Assembly: GCF_014174255.1 (NCBI RefSeq) | Contig: NZ_JABEQJ010000003.1 | Span: 1-64,000, forward strand | Source: Gluconacetobacter sacchari | Lineage (GTDB): Bacteria > Pseudomonadota > Alphaproteobacteria > Acetobacterales > Acetobacteraceae | DNA: 64,000 nucleotides | Direction of reading: 5' to 3' | Shown: one piece after another, positions 56,010 to 64,000 of the stretch | Layout: the number at the start of each line of letters is the position of its first letter | Numbering within the stretch: the first letter of the stretch is position 1 | The notes under the pieces: generated by a model | Databases searched by the model: none | The model's input: the letters and a program-made list of their open reading frames with translations, nothing else | What the model was told of the DNA's origin: nothing | Translations under genes and position numbers: made by a program

Positions 56010-57299
56010 TCATGGACCCTGCCGCACGGGCGGGGTCCGCAGGGTTTCCAGGGCTTCCGACAGGGCCTGGCGGGTCGTGGCCATGTCGGCCTCGTCGTGC
56101 GGCGCGCCCAGATACATCAGGCCGCGCGGCAGGGCGTAGATGCCGCGTTGCAGCAGGGCGTCGGTCAGCCGGGAGGTCGCGGCGCGGTCTACCTGCGCCA
56201 GGTCGCCGATACCGTTCAGTCCCCGTGTTCCGGCGAAGAGTTGCACGGCTGAACCGACGGGCTGGGCGCAGGCCGCGACGCCCGTCCGTGCGGCCTGCGC
56301 GTTGACATGGGCGCACAGGGCGCCGGCCATGGCATCCAGCCTCGGATAGAGCGTTGCGGCGTGCGCGCGCAGATGGGACACGGCCGCGAAACCCGCCGCC
56401 AGGGACAGCGGATTGCCGTTGAAGGTGCCGCGATGCAGCAGGCGCCCCGTCGCGACGTCGTGCATGATGTCGCGCCGTCCCGCCACCGCGCCGATCGGGA
56501 GGCCGCCGCCCAGCACCTTTCCCAGCACCGTCAGGTCCGGCAGGACGCCGTAGCGTTGCTGGGCACCGCCCAGGCCGAGGCGGAAACCGGTGATGACCTC
56601 GTCGAACACCAGGACGATGCCGTGTTCCCGCGTGATGACCCGCACGGCTTCGAGAAAGCCCGGCGGCGGGGCGAAGCAGCCGGGGTTGATCGCCGCCGGT
56701 TCGAGGATCACGGCGGCGAAGCTGCCGTCGAGCGCGGCCAGTTGCGCGGTGTCGCCCCAGTCGAACAGCACGATGTCGGCCGACGCCGCCGGGTCCTGGC
56801 CGATCGTGTCGGGGCCGTCATGGCCCGGTGCGCCGGCGATATGCAGATTGTCGATCCAGCCATGGTAGTTGGCGCGGAATTTCGCGATCTTGAGCCGCCC
56901 GGTGGCGGCGCGTGCGATGCGCAGCGCAAGCTGCACGGCCTCGGTGCCGGTCGTGACGAAGGCCGTCTGCTCGGCCGAGGGCACGCATTCGGCGAGCAGG
57001 TCCGCCAGGGCGGCCTCGCCCCTATGGACCGTTGCCGTGCGCAGGCCGCGGGCCATTTCCCGCGTGACGGCCGCCTGCACGCAATCGGGCGTGTGGCCGA
57101 GCAGGAGCGGGCCGTAGCCAAGCGTGAAGTCGATATAGCGGTTGCCGTCCAGGTCGGTCAGGTGAACGCCTCGGGCCTCTTCGATCACGACCGGTACCGG
57201 GGTCTGCCGTCCGCGGGGGGTGGAGGAGACGCCGAAGGGCAGGTGTGTGCGGGCCGCCGCGCGATAGGCGCGCGAGCGGGTGTAGACGGGAGCGGGCAT
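56010..57299 (-). CDS. class III PLP aminotransferase (GSA-aminomutase-like)
   Basis: The 429-residue enzyme has DLDGNRYIDFTLGYGPLLLGH, FVTTGTEAVQLALRIARAATG, FRANYHGWID, VFDEVITGFRLGLGG (PLP ring Asp D233) and the Schiff-base K261 in LGKVLGGGLPIGA. Sequence features put it with glutamate-1-semialdehyde aminomutase-like and beta-amino acid aminotransferases rather than the omega type. In this cluster it may deaminate an imported amine or beta-amino acid. The ATG shares one base with the isochorismatase stop, so both genes are coupled. The substrate is unknown. Confidence 0.88.
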   Translation of the reverse strand: MPAPVYTRSRAYRAAARTHLPFGVSSTPRGRQTPVPVVIEEARGVHLTDLDGNRYIDFTLGYGPLLLGHTPDCVQAAVTREMARGLRTATVHRGEAALADLLAECVPSAEQTAFVTTGTEAVQLALRIARAATGRLKIAKFRANYHGWIDNLHIAGAPGHDGPDTIGQDPAASADIVLFDWGDTAQLAALDGSFAAVILEPAAINPGCFAPPPGFLEAVRVITREHGIVLVFDEVITGFRLGLGGAQQRYGVLPDLTVLGKVLGGGLPIGAVAGRRDIMHDVATGRLLHRGTFNGNPLSLAAGFAAVSHLRAHAATLYPRLDAMAGALCAHVNAQAARTGVAACAQPVGSAVQLFAGTRGLNGIGDLAQVDRAATSRLTDALLQRGIYALPRGLMYLGAPHDEADMATTRQALSEALETLRTPPVRQGP

Positions 57300-58021
57300 C
57301 AGGGCGTCTCCACCCGCGCCGGGCAGGACCGGAGATAGGCGGCGACATCGTCGGTCGGGACGACGTCGGCATATTTGCAGTTGAGATCGAACAGGTTGAT
57401 CGCGTGGCTGGCCTCGAACCTGTCGAAGGCCGTCTCTTCGGGGATGATGGTCTTGAAATTGTAGGAATAGGCGTCGACGGCCGTGGCACGCAGGCAGCCC
57501 GACGTGGTGCAGCCGGTCAGGATCAACGTATCGATGTCGAGGAAATTGAGTTGGCTCATGAACAGCGTGCCGAAGAAGCAGGACGGTTTGCGCTTGCCGA
57601 TCAGGTAATCCTGGGGGCGAGGGGCGAGAGGGGCGACCACGCGTGTCGCATGCGTGCCCTCGATGACCGTCTTTTCATGCCCGCGATGGTTCTTGCCGAC
57701 CTGGACGCCGGAATCGCGCAGGTCGGCGCGGCGCGCGCTTTCGGTGTAGAAGATCGGCAGGTTCTTCTCGCGCGCCAGCAGCAGCAGGCGTTCGATATGC
57801 GCCACCGCCGCCCAGGCTTCCGGCCCGCAATGGGTGCGGTAGGTCCTGAGCCCGTCTAGGATGTCCTCCGGCCCGTCGCCGCAGAAATTATATTGCACGT
57901 CGATGATGAACAGGGCCGGACGGGAGCCGAAGCCCCCGCGTTTTCCGTAGCCCGAGGCGGCATAGACCTGTCGGTCCCGTTCCGTCAGGAACCGGTCCCA
58001 GAGGCGTGGTCTCTCTTCCAT
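57299..58021 (-). CDS. isochorismatase-fold cysteine hydrolase (maleamate/N-carbamoylsarcosine amidase-like)
   Basis: The 240-residue protein has a D41-K143-C176 triad: FIIDVQ, GKRKPSCFFGT and TTSGCLRAT. The N-terminal extension with YAASGYGKRGGFG is typical of the branch with maleamate amidohydrolase (NicF) and N-carbamoylsarcosine amidase. It would hydrolyse an amide or carbamoyl compound to acid and ammonia. It sits between an aminotransferase and an aldehyde dehydrogenase on the same strand. A NicF-like role is attractive because a racemase-fold NicE-like protein and a flavin monooxygenase are nearby, but no ring-opening dioxygenase is in the window. Confidence 0.87.
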   Translation of the reverse strand: MEERPRLWDRFLTERDRQVYAASGYGKRGGFGSRPALFIIDVQYNFCGDGPEDILDGLRTYRTHCGPEAWAAVAHIERLLLLAREKNLPIFYTESARRADLRDSGVQVGKNHRGHEKTVIEGTHATRVVAPLAPRPQDYLIGKRKPSCFFGTLFMSQLNFLDIDTLILTGCTTSGCLRATAVDAYSYNFKTIIPEETAFDRFEASHAINLFDLNCKYADVVPTDDVAAYLRSCPARVETP

Positions 58022-58057
58022 GGCGGGTGCTCCGTGATCGTTGCGATTCGTGCCGTG

Positions 58058-59608
58058 TCAGCGCCGCACGAAGGGATTGGGGATTTCGGCGGTGGTGGAG
58101 ATCCACACGCTCTTGGTTTCGAGATATTCCATCATGCCCGCGATGCCGCCTTCGCGCCCGACCCCGCTCATGCCGAAGCCGCCGAAGGGCGAGGTGGTGC
58201 TGGTGGAACGGTAGTTGTTCACCCACACCGTGCCCGCCCGCAGCCGTTCGGACATCAGGAGTCCACGCCGCAGGGACTCGGTCCATACGCCTGCCGCCAG
58301 GCCGAATTCGGTATCGTTGGCGATGCGGATGGCGTCTTCCTCGTCGCGGAAGCGCAATACGCTGAGGACGGGACCGAACACTTCCTCGCGCGCGATGCGC
58401 ATGTCGTTGGTCACGTCGGCGAAGATCGTGGGTTCGAAGAACAGCCCGTTGGGGAAGCCGGGAACCGCGCGGGGTTTGCCGCCGGCCACCAGGCGCGCGC
58501 CGTCCTGCCGCGCGATGGCGACATAGGACTGTATTTTTTCGAACTGTGGCCGGGTGGAGATGGGGGCGATCTGGGTTGCCGGATCGGTGGGGGAGCCGAA
58601 GCGGACATCGCGGATGAAGTCGACCAGGCGCCCGAGAAACGCATCGTGGATGCTGTCCTGCAACAGCAGGCGTGAGCCTGCCACGCAGGTCTGGCCGGAG
58701 GCGGCGAAAATGCCTGCGACCGCCCCCTTGACCGCCTGGTCCATGTCGGCGTCGGCGAAGACGATATTGGGAGATTTGCCGCCCAGTTCCAGCGTTACGC
58801 GCTTCATGTGCCGTGCCGCCTTCTCGGCGATGATGCGGCCGGCTTCCGGCCCGCCGGTGACGGCGATGCGCTGGATGCCGGGGTGGCAGACCAGGGCGTC
58901 GCCCGCTCCGGCGCCGCGCCCGGTGACCACATTGACCACGCCTGGGGGAAAGCCCGCCAGTTCCACCAGCTTGACGAATTCCAGCAGCGAGGCCGACGTG
59001 AATTCGGATGGCTTGAGGACCACCGTCGCGCCCGCCGCCAGTGCCGGCGCCAGCTTGAGGCTGGTCAGCGGCAAGGGCGAGTTCCACGGCATGATGCAGG
59101 CGACCACGCCGCAGGGCGCGTAGGTCGTGAAATTGAAGATGCCGGGCTTGTCGGACGGGATCACCGACCCGCCGACCTTGTCCGCCAGTCCGCCGTAATA
59201 ATAGTAATATTGCGCCATGTAGCGCATCTGCATGGAGAGTTCGGCGATCAGCTTGCCGTTGTCCTGAAGCTCGACCCTGGCCAGCCAGTCGGCATTCTGC
59301 TCGATCAGGTCGCCCAGCCGGCGCAGCAGCGCGCCGCGCGCGGTCGGCCGCATGGTGGCCCAGGGGCCGGTGGTGAAGGCGGCCGTGGCCGCGCGGACCG
59401 CCCGGTCGACATCCGACGCCGTGCCGTCGGGCACGCGCGCCCAGACCGCGCCCGTGACCGGGTTGTCGGAATCGATCCAGCCCTCGCCATCGGAATCGAC
59501 GAACGTACCATCGATATACTGACGGTAGACGAAGCATCCGTCCTCGGCACGCCGCGTCGGCGCCAGGCGGGAATCGGTCGGGGTCATATCGACAAGCAGC
59601 GCGCTCAT
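58058..59608 (-). CDS. aldehyde dehydrogenase (NAD(P)+-dependent)
   Basis: The 516-residue ALDH has N176 in IMPWNSP, E274 in LELGGKSPN, C308 in SGQTCVAGSR, and a C-terminal FGGFGMSGVGREGG. It carries a short N-terminal extension before YIDGTFVDSD. The nucleotide-binding GSxxxG is GGPEAG. A Tyr-rich stretch (AQYYYYYGG) is typical of betaine- or semialdehyde-oxidising members. It is the first gene of the minus-strand unit ALDH - amidohydrolase - aminotransferase and divergent from the flavin monooxygenase. It may oxidise the aldehyde produced after deamination. Confidence 0.92.
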   Translation of the reverse strand: MSALLVDMTPTDSRLAPTRRAEDGCFVYRQYIDGTFVDSDGEGWIDSDNPVTGAVWARVPDGTASDVDRAVRAATAAFTTGPWATMRPTARGALLRRLGDLIEQNADWLARVELQDNGKLIAELSMQMRYMAQYYYYYGGLADKVGGSVIPSDKPGIFNFTTYAPCGVVACIMPWNSPLPLTSLKLAPALAAGATVVLKPSEFTSASLLEFVKLVELAGFPPGVVNVVTGRGAGAGDALVCHPGIQRIAVTGGPEAGRIIAEKAARHMKRVTLELGGKSPNIVFADADMDQAVKGAVAGIFAASGQTCVAGSRLLLQDSIHDAFLGRLVDFIRDVRFGSPTDPATQIAPISTRPQFEKIQSYVAIARQDGARLVAGGKPRAVPGFPNGLFFEPTIFADVTNDMRIAREEVFGPVLSVLRFRDEEDAIRIANDTEFGLAAGVWTESLRRGLLMSERLRAGTVWVNNYRSTSTTSPFGGFGMSGVGREGGIAGMMEYLETKSVWISTTAEIPNPFVRR

Positions 59609-59659
59609 GCTGGTTTTCCTGGTCCGTTCGGGAGGTTTGACTTGTTATGTATTATGTGT

Positions 59660-59674
59660 ATGACATTAAGTCAT
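59660..59674. promoter_or_regulatory. ATGAC-attaa-GTCAT inverted repeat, candidate operator
   Basis: Five-base arms ATGAC (59660-59664) and GTCAT (59670-59674) with a 5-base centre lie in the short AT-rich region between the divergent ALDH and flavin monooxygenase genes. A GntR/UTRA regulator is encoded 2 kb away in the same cluster and would be the obvious ligand-responsive binder. The link is inferred. Confidence 0.4.
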
Positions 59675-59751
59675 GAACCGCAAGCGACATCGTTTCGGTC
59701 CCGGCACCCGTGGAGCATGAAAAGAGACGCCATGACAGGAAACACCGCCCG

Positions 59752-60921
59752 ATGAACGGCACGGTCATCATCTGCGGCGCGGGGCCGGTCGGTCTCGTCA
59801 CGGCGCTATGTCTGGGCCGCGCGGGGGTTTCGGTCTGCGTGCTCGAAAAGCGCGAGACGATCAACGTTGCGTCCAGGGCGTCGACTTTCCATCCGCCGAC
59901 CCTCGATATCCTCGACCGGCTGGGGCTGCTGGAGCCGGTGCGCGGACGGGCCCGCGTGGTGCGGGGTGCCCAGTATCGCACGGTGGCGGGGCCGTTCGCG
60001 CGGTTTGCGTTCGACACGCTCGCCGACCTGACCGCGCATCCGTACCGCATGCATGTCGAACAGGCGGAGATCGCCCGGGCGGCGCTGGAGGCGCTGGAGC
60101 GGCTGCCCCATGTGCGCCTGCTGTTTGGCGCCGATGTGCTTTCGGTGGAGAGCGCCGGCGGCAGCGCTGCCGTGCGGTTCCGCCATGATGGACGCGAGCA
60201 GGACCGGACGGCGGATTTCGTGCTGGTGGCCAATGGTGCCGGCAGCGCCCTGCGGGAGGGGTTGGGCATCGGTTTCGACGGCAGGGCCTATCCCGGCGAG
60301 GTGCTGCGCGTGATCACCCGTGCGTCCATGGCCGAGTACATTCCGGGGCTGGATGGCGTGACCTACCTGTTCGACGGCAATCGTTCGATCAGCCTGCTGG
60401 AGATGCATGATTGCTGGCGCGTCATCCTGCGTCCCGCCGACGCGGCGCTGGCGGAGACGCGGCGCGATCGCGCCTGGGTCGAAGCCGTGCTGCGCGATGT
60501 CCTGCCGCCCGGCATCGATATGCCGCCGGTCGATGGCTGGGACCTGTATCGCGCCTCGCGGCGCCTGGCCGAGCGCTATGCGGTGGGCCGGGTCGTTCTG
60601 ATCGGGGATGTGGCCCATGTGACGAATACGCGCGGCGGAATGAATATGAATTGCGGCATTCACGATGGCTGCGTGGTCGCGAATGCGATCGTGCGCGCGC
60701 TGGCGAGCGGCGATGCGGCGCCGGTGCCGGCGGCGGCGGAGCGGCGGCACCGGGTGGGGGCCACGCTGCTGGCGGAGCGCACCGACCGCAGCGTCGGTGA
60801 CCTGTCGCGCTGGGCCGCGCGCGTGCGCGCGATCGCGGACGATCCATGGGAGGCGCGCGCGTTTCTCATTGAGACCTCGATGCTCGACATGATCGACCGG
60901 GAGGACATCGATGCGCTCTGA
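59752..60921 (+). CDS. FAD-dependent aromatic-ring monooxygenase (PHBH/NicC-like fold)
   Basis: The 389-residue flavoprotein monooxygenase has the GxGxxG motif [19 protein letters not shown] at the start, the DG-type motif [18 protein letters not shown], and the second FAD motif [28 protein letters not shown]. It would hydroxylate an aromatic or heteroaromatic ring using NAD(P)H and O2. The start at 59752 gives the canonical N-terminus; 59710 is possible but unneeded. It overlaps the racemase-fold gene by 11 bp. The members 6-hydroxynicotinate monooxygenase and MhpA are distant relatives; the real substrate is unknown. Confidence 0.9.
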   Translation: MNGTVIICGAGPVGLVTALCLGRAGVSVCVLEKRETINVASRASTFHPPTLDILDRLGLLEPVRGRARVVRGAQYRTVAGPFARFAFDTLADLTAHPYRMHVEQAEIARAALEALERLPHVRLLFGADVLSVESAGGSAAVRFRHDGREQDRTADFVLVANGAGSALREGLGIGFDGRAYPGEVLRVITRASMAEYIPGLDGVTYLFDGNRSISLLEMHDCWRVILRPADAALAETRRDRAWVEAVLRDVLPPGIDMPPVDGWDLYRASRRLAERYAVGRVVLIGDVAHVTNTRGGMNMNCGIHDGCVVANAIVRALASGDAAPVPAAAERRHRVGATLLAERTDRSVGDLSRWAARVRAIADDPWEARAFLIETSMLDMIDREDIDAL

Positions 60922-61666
60922 CACCCTGGCCGCCGCGACCCTCGCGGCGCTGACGGACCTGGAGGGGACGCCGCGCCTGGGCGTTCTGGTGCCGCCGGCC
61001 AATCCGACGGTCGAGCCCGAGCTGGCGCGTCTGCTGCTGCCGGCGGGCAAGCTGTATGCGGCGCGCTTTCCGCTGATGCCGGATACCACGCTGGAGGAAC
61101 GCAACGCGCGCTATATCGACCTGTATGCCCCGACGCTGGGACAGATGGCGGGGCTGTCGCCGGACGCGGCGGTGGTGGGGCTGACCGGGCCGAGCTACCG
61201 GCTGCTGCCTGACGGCGATCGGGCGCTGTCGGAGCGGCTGGGGACGGAGACGATGAAGGTGGCGACCGCCAGCCATGCCATCGCCTGCCTGCTGGAGGCA
61301 CTCAGTGTGCGGCGCCTGGCGCTGGTCTCGCCCTACCACAAGGCCCTGACGGCGCAGGCCGTGGCCTATTGGGAGGCGGCGGGGCATGACGTGGTGCAGG
61401 TGGTGAGCCTGTCGGAAACGTTCCGTGCCTACGAGATGGGAACCGAGGACGTGCGGCGGGGACTGGCCGGGATCGCGGCCGATGCGCAGGCGGTGGTGGT
61501 CAGCGGCACCGGCCTGCTGACGCTGCCGGCGATTGTGGCCGCACGGCGGGCGGGCGGGGTGCCGGTCCTGTCCTCGAACATCGCCTGCGCGTGGTGGCTG
61601 CGCCGGGCGACCGGCATGCGCGTGCCCGCGCCGGTGCTGGAAGCCGTTCTGCCGGAGGCGGCATGA
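60911..61666 (+). CDS. Asp/Glu racemase superfamily protein without the catalytic cysteines
   Basis: The 251-residue protein has [28 protein letters not shown] and [17 protein letters not shown], the pattern of maleate isomerase (NicE) and arylmalonate decarboxylase. In those enzymes the catalytic Cys residues lie in CTSGS- and CTNLRT-like segments. The equivalent positions here are TGPS and GTGLLT, so both Cys are missing. Only two cysteines outside those motifs are seen. The 11-bp overlap with the monooxygenase gene supports co-transcription. It may use another mechanism or be a non-catalytic or binding homologue. Confidence 0.82.
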   Translation: MRSDTLAAATLAALTDLEGTPRLGVLVPPANPTVEPELARLLLPAGKLYAARFPLMPDTTLEERNARYIDLYAPTLGQMAGLSPDAAVVGLTGPSYRLLPDGDRALSERLGTETMKVATASHAIACLLEALSVRRLALVSPYHKALTAQAVAYWEAAGHDVVQVVSLSETFRAYEMGTEDVRRGLAGIAADAQAVVVSGTGLLTLPAIVAARRAGGVPVLSSNIACAWWLRRATGMRVPAPVLEAVLPEAA

Positions 61667-61779
61667 TCGCGGCCGCCGATTCGGCGCGCGATGGGCGGCG
61701 GGGGTGGAGGGTGGATGGATCACGCAGGTCGTTCCGTGCTTCATTGCGGGGCAAAACCACGCGAGTTCCCAGAATTTTC

Positions 61780-62622
61780 ATGTCTGCCAAGAAACCGACC
61801 GTCCAGACCGCCCTGCGTGACATCGAGCCCCTGTCGCAACAATCGCTGATTCCGTTGCATCATCGTGTGTATGTCGTGCTGTATCGCAAGCTGATGGAAG
61901 GCAGTTTTCAGCCGGAAGAACCCATGCCGACGGAGGCGGACCTGTCGGAGGTCTTCGGCGTGTCGCGCATTACGCTGCGCACGGCGATGAAGCGGCTGGA
62001 AAGCGAAGGGTTGATCCGCCGCCTGCGCGGGCGTGGGACGTTTCCGCTCGCCGCCCCGATCCGCGCGGCCATGCAGTCGACGGCGGTGCGGCGCAACCAG
62101 GTCTCGCTGGCGTTCAAGACCCAGGTGCGGATCGTCGGCCATGAAGTGATCGGCGCCTCGCCGGCGACGGCCGAACAGATGGGGGTCGCGGTCGACGCGC
62201 CGCTGCTGCGGATCGAGCGCGTGCGCTCGGACTCGCGATCCGCGATTTCGCATTCCGTCTGCCTGCTGCCCGCGCAGTTCGCCCGCTTCGTGCCGCGACG
62301 CCAGTTGGGGACGCTGCCGGTATCCGCCGCGCTGGAAGCGGCGGGGGTGGACCTGCACGGATTCGACGAGCATCTCAGCGCCTGTCCGGCCGATGCGACG
62401 GCGGCCGAGGCGTTGGGGGTGGAGATCGGCACGCCGCTGCTGTCCATGCTGCGCATCGCGCGGGATGCCGCCGGGCGGGTCGTCGAACGGCTGATGGTCG
62501 TGTACCGTCCCGACCGGTACGAATATTTCCTGTCCTATTCGGCGGAGAGCCTGCGGCAGGGCGAGCATGGGCTGCATCTGAGCGTGCGCGACCTGGCACC
62601 GCCCGCGGCGGGAACGGAATGA
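61780..62622 (+). CDS. GntR-family regulator, HutC/UTRA subfamily
   Basis: The 280-residue regulator has an N-terminal winged HTH (PTEADLSEVFGVSRITLRTAMKRLESEGL) and a C-terminal UTRA ligand domain (about 110-265) with PLLRIERVRSDSRSAI and PLLSMLRIARDAAGRVVER. HutC-type proteins bind small metabolites such as urocanate or the pathway substrate. The start at 61780 is chosen at MSAKKPTV; an upstream frame is open from 61591. The gene is 113 bp after the racemase-fold gene, and the permease start overlaps its stop by 4 bp (ATGA). It likely regulates the divergent ALDH/monooxygenase promoter. Confidence 0.88.
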   Translation: MSAKKPTVQTALRDIEPLSQQSLIPLHHRVYVVLYRKLMEGSFQPEEPMPTEADLSEVFGVSRITLRTAMKRLESEGLIRRLRGRGTFPLAAPIRAAMQSTAVRRNQVSLAFKTQVRIVGHEVIGASPATAEQMGVAVDAPLLRIERVRSDSRSAISHSVCLLPAQFARFVPRRQLGTLPVSAALEAAGVDLHGFDEHLSACPADATAAEALGVEIGTPLLSMLRIARDAAGRVVERLMVVYRPDRYEYFLSYSAESLRQGEHGLHLSVRDLAPPAAGTE

Positions 62623-64000
62623 CCGCCGCGCCGCCCGGCCGCCTGCGCGGCGAACTCGGGCTGGCCGATGTCGTGGCCCAGGCGGCCTCGGGCGTCGGGC
62701 CGATCTATTCGGCGATCGTCTTCGTGCCGCTGGTGACGGTGGGGGCGTCCGGCTTCGGAGCCGGAGGGGCGGTGCCGCTGTGCATCCTGGTCGCGGCGGT
62801 TCTGCTGATGGCCGTCGCCCGCGTCTTCGCGGGGTTCGCACGGCAGGTCCGGACACCGGGTTCCCTGTACGATTATCTCAAGCTTTCCCTGGGGCGGCGG
62901 GCGGGGACTGTGTTCGGGCTGCTGTTCTATGCCTGCGCGATCGCGGCCTTCGTCAACGGCACGCTGACCTTCGGCGGCCTCGCGGCCAGGTTGGCCGAGC
63001 ATCTGACCGGCCATGCGCTGCCGTGGTGGCTGGCGGCGCTGGGCGGGCTGGCCGTGGTGGCGTTGTCGGTTTCCCGCGGCATCACGCTGGCGGTGCATCT
63101 GCAACTTGCCGTCAGCGTCGTCTCGATCGGTGCCGTGGGACTGTTCGCCGCCTGGGTCCTGGTGCGGTCGCCGCATCTCTTTGCGGTGGCGCGGACGGGG
63201 CTGGTGCCGTCGGCGCAGAGCCACGGGCTGGCCGGCGTCATGATGGGGTTGAGCTTTGCCTTTTTCATGTATGGCGGCTTCGAGGGGGCGGCGAGCCTGG
63301 CCGAGGAATGCCGCAACCCGACGCGGGCCATTCCCCGCGCCATGATTCTGACGATCTGGGTCAACGGGGCCTTCTACCTGCTGACAGCCTTCGCCGCGCT
63401 GGCGGGGTTCGGGGCCGATGCGGAGCGGCTGGGCGGACAGGACATGCCGCTGCTGGCGCTGGCGGTGGACCCGCGCTATGGCGGCCCGGCGATCGAGGCC
63501 ATTCTGATGGCGATGACCATCGCCGACGTGCTGGCCATGATCACGGCCGGCAGCATCGCCATCGCGCGCGGGTTGCTGTGCCTGGCGCGGGACGGTGTGC
63601 TGCCCGCCGCCTTTGCCCGCACCAGCGCCGGGCGCGGGGTGCCGGTCCTGCCCAATCTGGTGCTGCTGGGCGGAACGGCCGTGCTGGTCGTTGTCATCCG
63701 CGCGGCGGCGGGGGCGGCGGCGGGGCAGGATGCCTATAGGGGGTGGTTCATCTGGATCGGCACGTTTGCCAGCCTCAACCTGCTGATCGCCTGGTGCGCG
63801 ACCTGCATCGGCGGGTTCGTGATGGGGCGTCGCGGCGGGGGCGATCGAGGGACGCGGGTCTGCGCGGCGACCGGCACCGTCGCAACCCTGGCGGTGATCG
63901 CGGTCACGCTGGGCCTGCTGGAAGGGACGACGCGGCTGGTGCCGCTGGCAAGCGCGCTGCTGGCACTGGCTGGCTGGTGGGCGATGCGTCCAGCGCGGTC
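62619..64000 (+). CDS. APC-superfamily amino acid/amine permease, 3' end beyond window
   Basis: Some 460 codons are open from ATG at 62619 to the window end with no stop. The protein is a multi-TM permease with LADVVAQAASGVGPIYSAIVF at the first TM, FVPLVTVGASGFGAGG, and FAFFMYGGFEGAASLAEECRNPTRAIPRAM. The last is a signature of APC members near the amino acid/polyamine antiporters and YjeH/PuuP-like carriers. It overlaps the GntR stop by 4 bp. It would carry the amine or amino acid substrate of the cluster. The C-terminus is missing from the window, so its full length is unknown. Confidence 0.9.
   Translation, partial: MTAAPPGRLRGELGLADVVAQAASGVGPIYSAIVFVPLVTVGASGFGAGGAVPLCILVAAVLLMAVARVFAGFARQVRTPGSLYDYLKLSLGRRAGTVFGLLFYACAIAAFVNGTLTFGGLAARLAEHLTGHALPWWLAALGGLAVVALSVSRGITLAVHLQLAVSVVSIGAVGLFAAWVLVRSPHLFAVARTGLVPSAQSHGLAGVMMGLSFAFFMYGGFEGAASLAEECRNPTRAIPRAMILTIWVNGAFYLLTAFAALAGFGADAERLGGQDMPLLALAVDPRYGGPAIEAILMAMTIADVLAMITAGSIAIARGLLCLARDGVLPAAFARTSAGRGVPVLPNLVLLGGTAVLVVVIRAAAGAAAGQDAYRGWFIWIGTFASLNLLIAWCATCIGGFVMGRRGGGDRGTRVCAATGTVATLAVIAVTLGLLEGTTRLVPLASALLALAGWWAMRPAR

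Overview
The window is high-GC DNA from an alphaproteobacterium, most likely an acetic acid bacterium (Acetobacteraceae, Gluconacetobacter-like). This rests on codon use, a sorbosone-dehydrogenase-type propeller protein, an OprB-type porin, the number of TonB-dependent receptors (four in 64 kb) and LepA sequence character. The species is inferred. The window is mostly accessory metabolism, transport and signalling. The only clear housekeeping genes are lepA, tRNA-Ser(GGA), cysG and mobA/mobB.

Layout. 1-0.93 kb: the end of an IS66-type transposase beside the 3' end of a tRNA-Ser gene. 1.0-2.85 kb: lepA. 3.0-10.5 kb: a heavy-metal RND efflux operon (outer-membrane factor, adaptor, HME-type pump) followed without a break by an OmpR-type regulator and a sensor kinase. 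10.5-11.4 kb: a two-gene unit with an S24-like repressor lacking the protease serine motif. 11.4-20.4 kb, all minus strand: MarR regulator, TonB receptor, Rieske oxygenase alpha and beta, ferredoxin reductase, amidase, SnoaL-like protein and MFS transporter. Five of the seven junctions are tight or overlapping. The gene set is that of part of the indole-3-acetate (iac) catabolic cluster, with its own outer- and inner-membrane transporters.

20.4-30.4 kb: a visibly more AT-rich signalling block. It holds a hybrid histidine kinase, a separate response regulator, three small unknown genes, a triheme cytochrome c peroxidase, a globin-coupled soluble chemoreceptor and a PAS-GGDEF-EAL protein. The common theme is heme, oxygen or peroxide and redox sensing feeding chemotaxis and c-di-GMP. 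30.5-32 kb: a carbohydrate porin. 32.1-37.5 kb: a divergent module with a gamma-carbonic-anhydrase-like (CaiE/PaaY type) protein, GntR/FCD regulator, ACS-type MFS transporter, class III CoA-transferase, crotonase-fold protein and HpxZ-like protein. It resembles caiB-caiD-caiE without the other cai genes.

37.5-42.2 kb: FecI sigma factor, FecR and a divergent STN-domain TonB receptor. 42.2-44.9 kb: cysG-mobB and divergent mobA, then a hairpin-rich intergenic element. 45-53.5 kb: sorbosone-type dehydrogenase, another siderophore-type receptor, wrbA, a Tat-exported phospholipase C and a divergent lipoprotein. 53.5-56 kb: a Fiu-like catecholate receptor behind a candidate Fur box. 56-64 kb: a second catabolic island with class III aminotransferase, isochorismatase-fold amidohydrolase, aldehyde dehydrogenase, flavin monooxygenase, Asp/Glu-racemase-fold protein without the usual cysteines, GntR/UTRA regulator and an APC permease that runs off the right edge. 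Its enzyme classes overlap those of the nicotinate/maleamate pathway, but no ring-cleavage dioxygenase is present.

The two most promising systems for follow-up are the TonB-receptor-equipped partial iac-like operon and the 56-64 kb amine/aromatic catabolic island.
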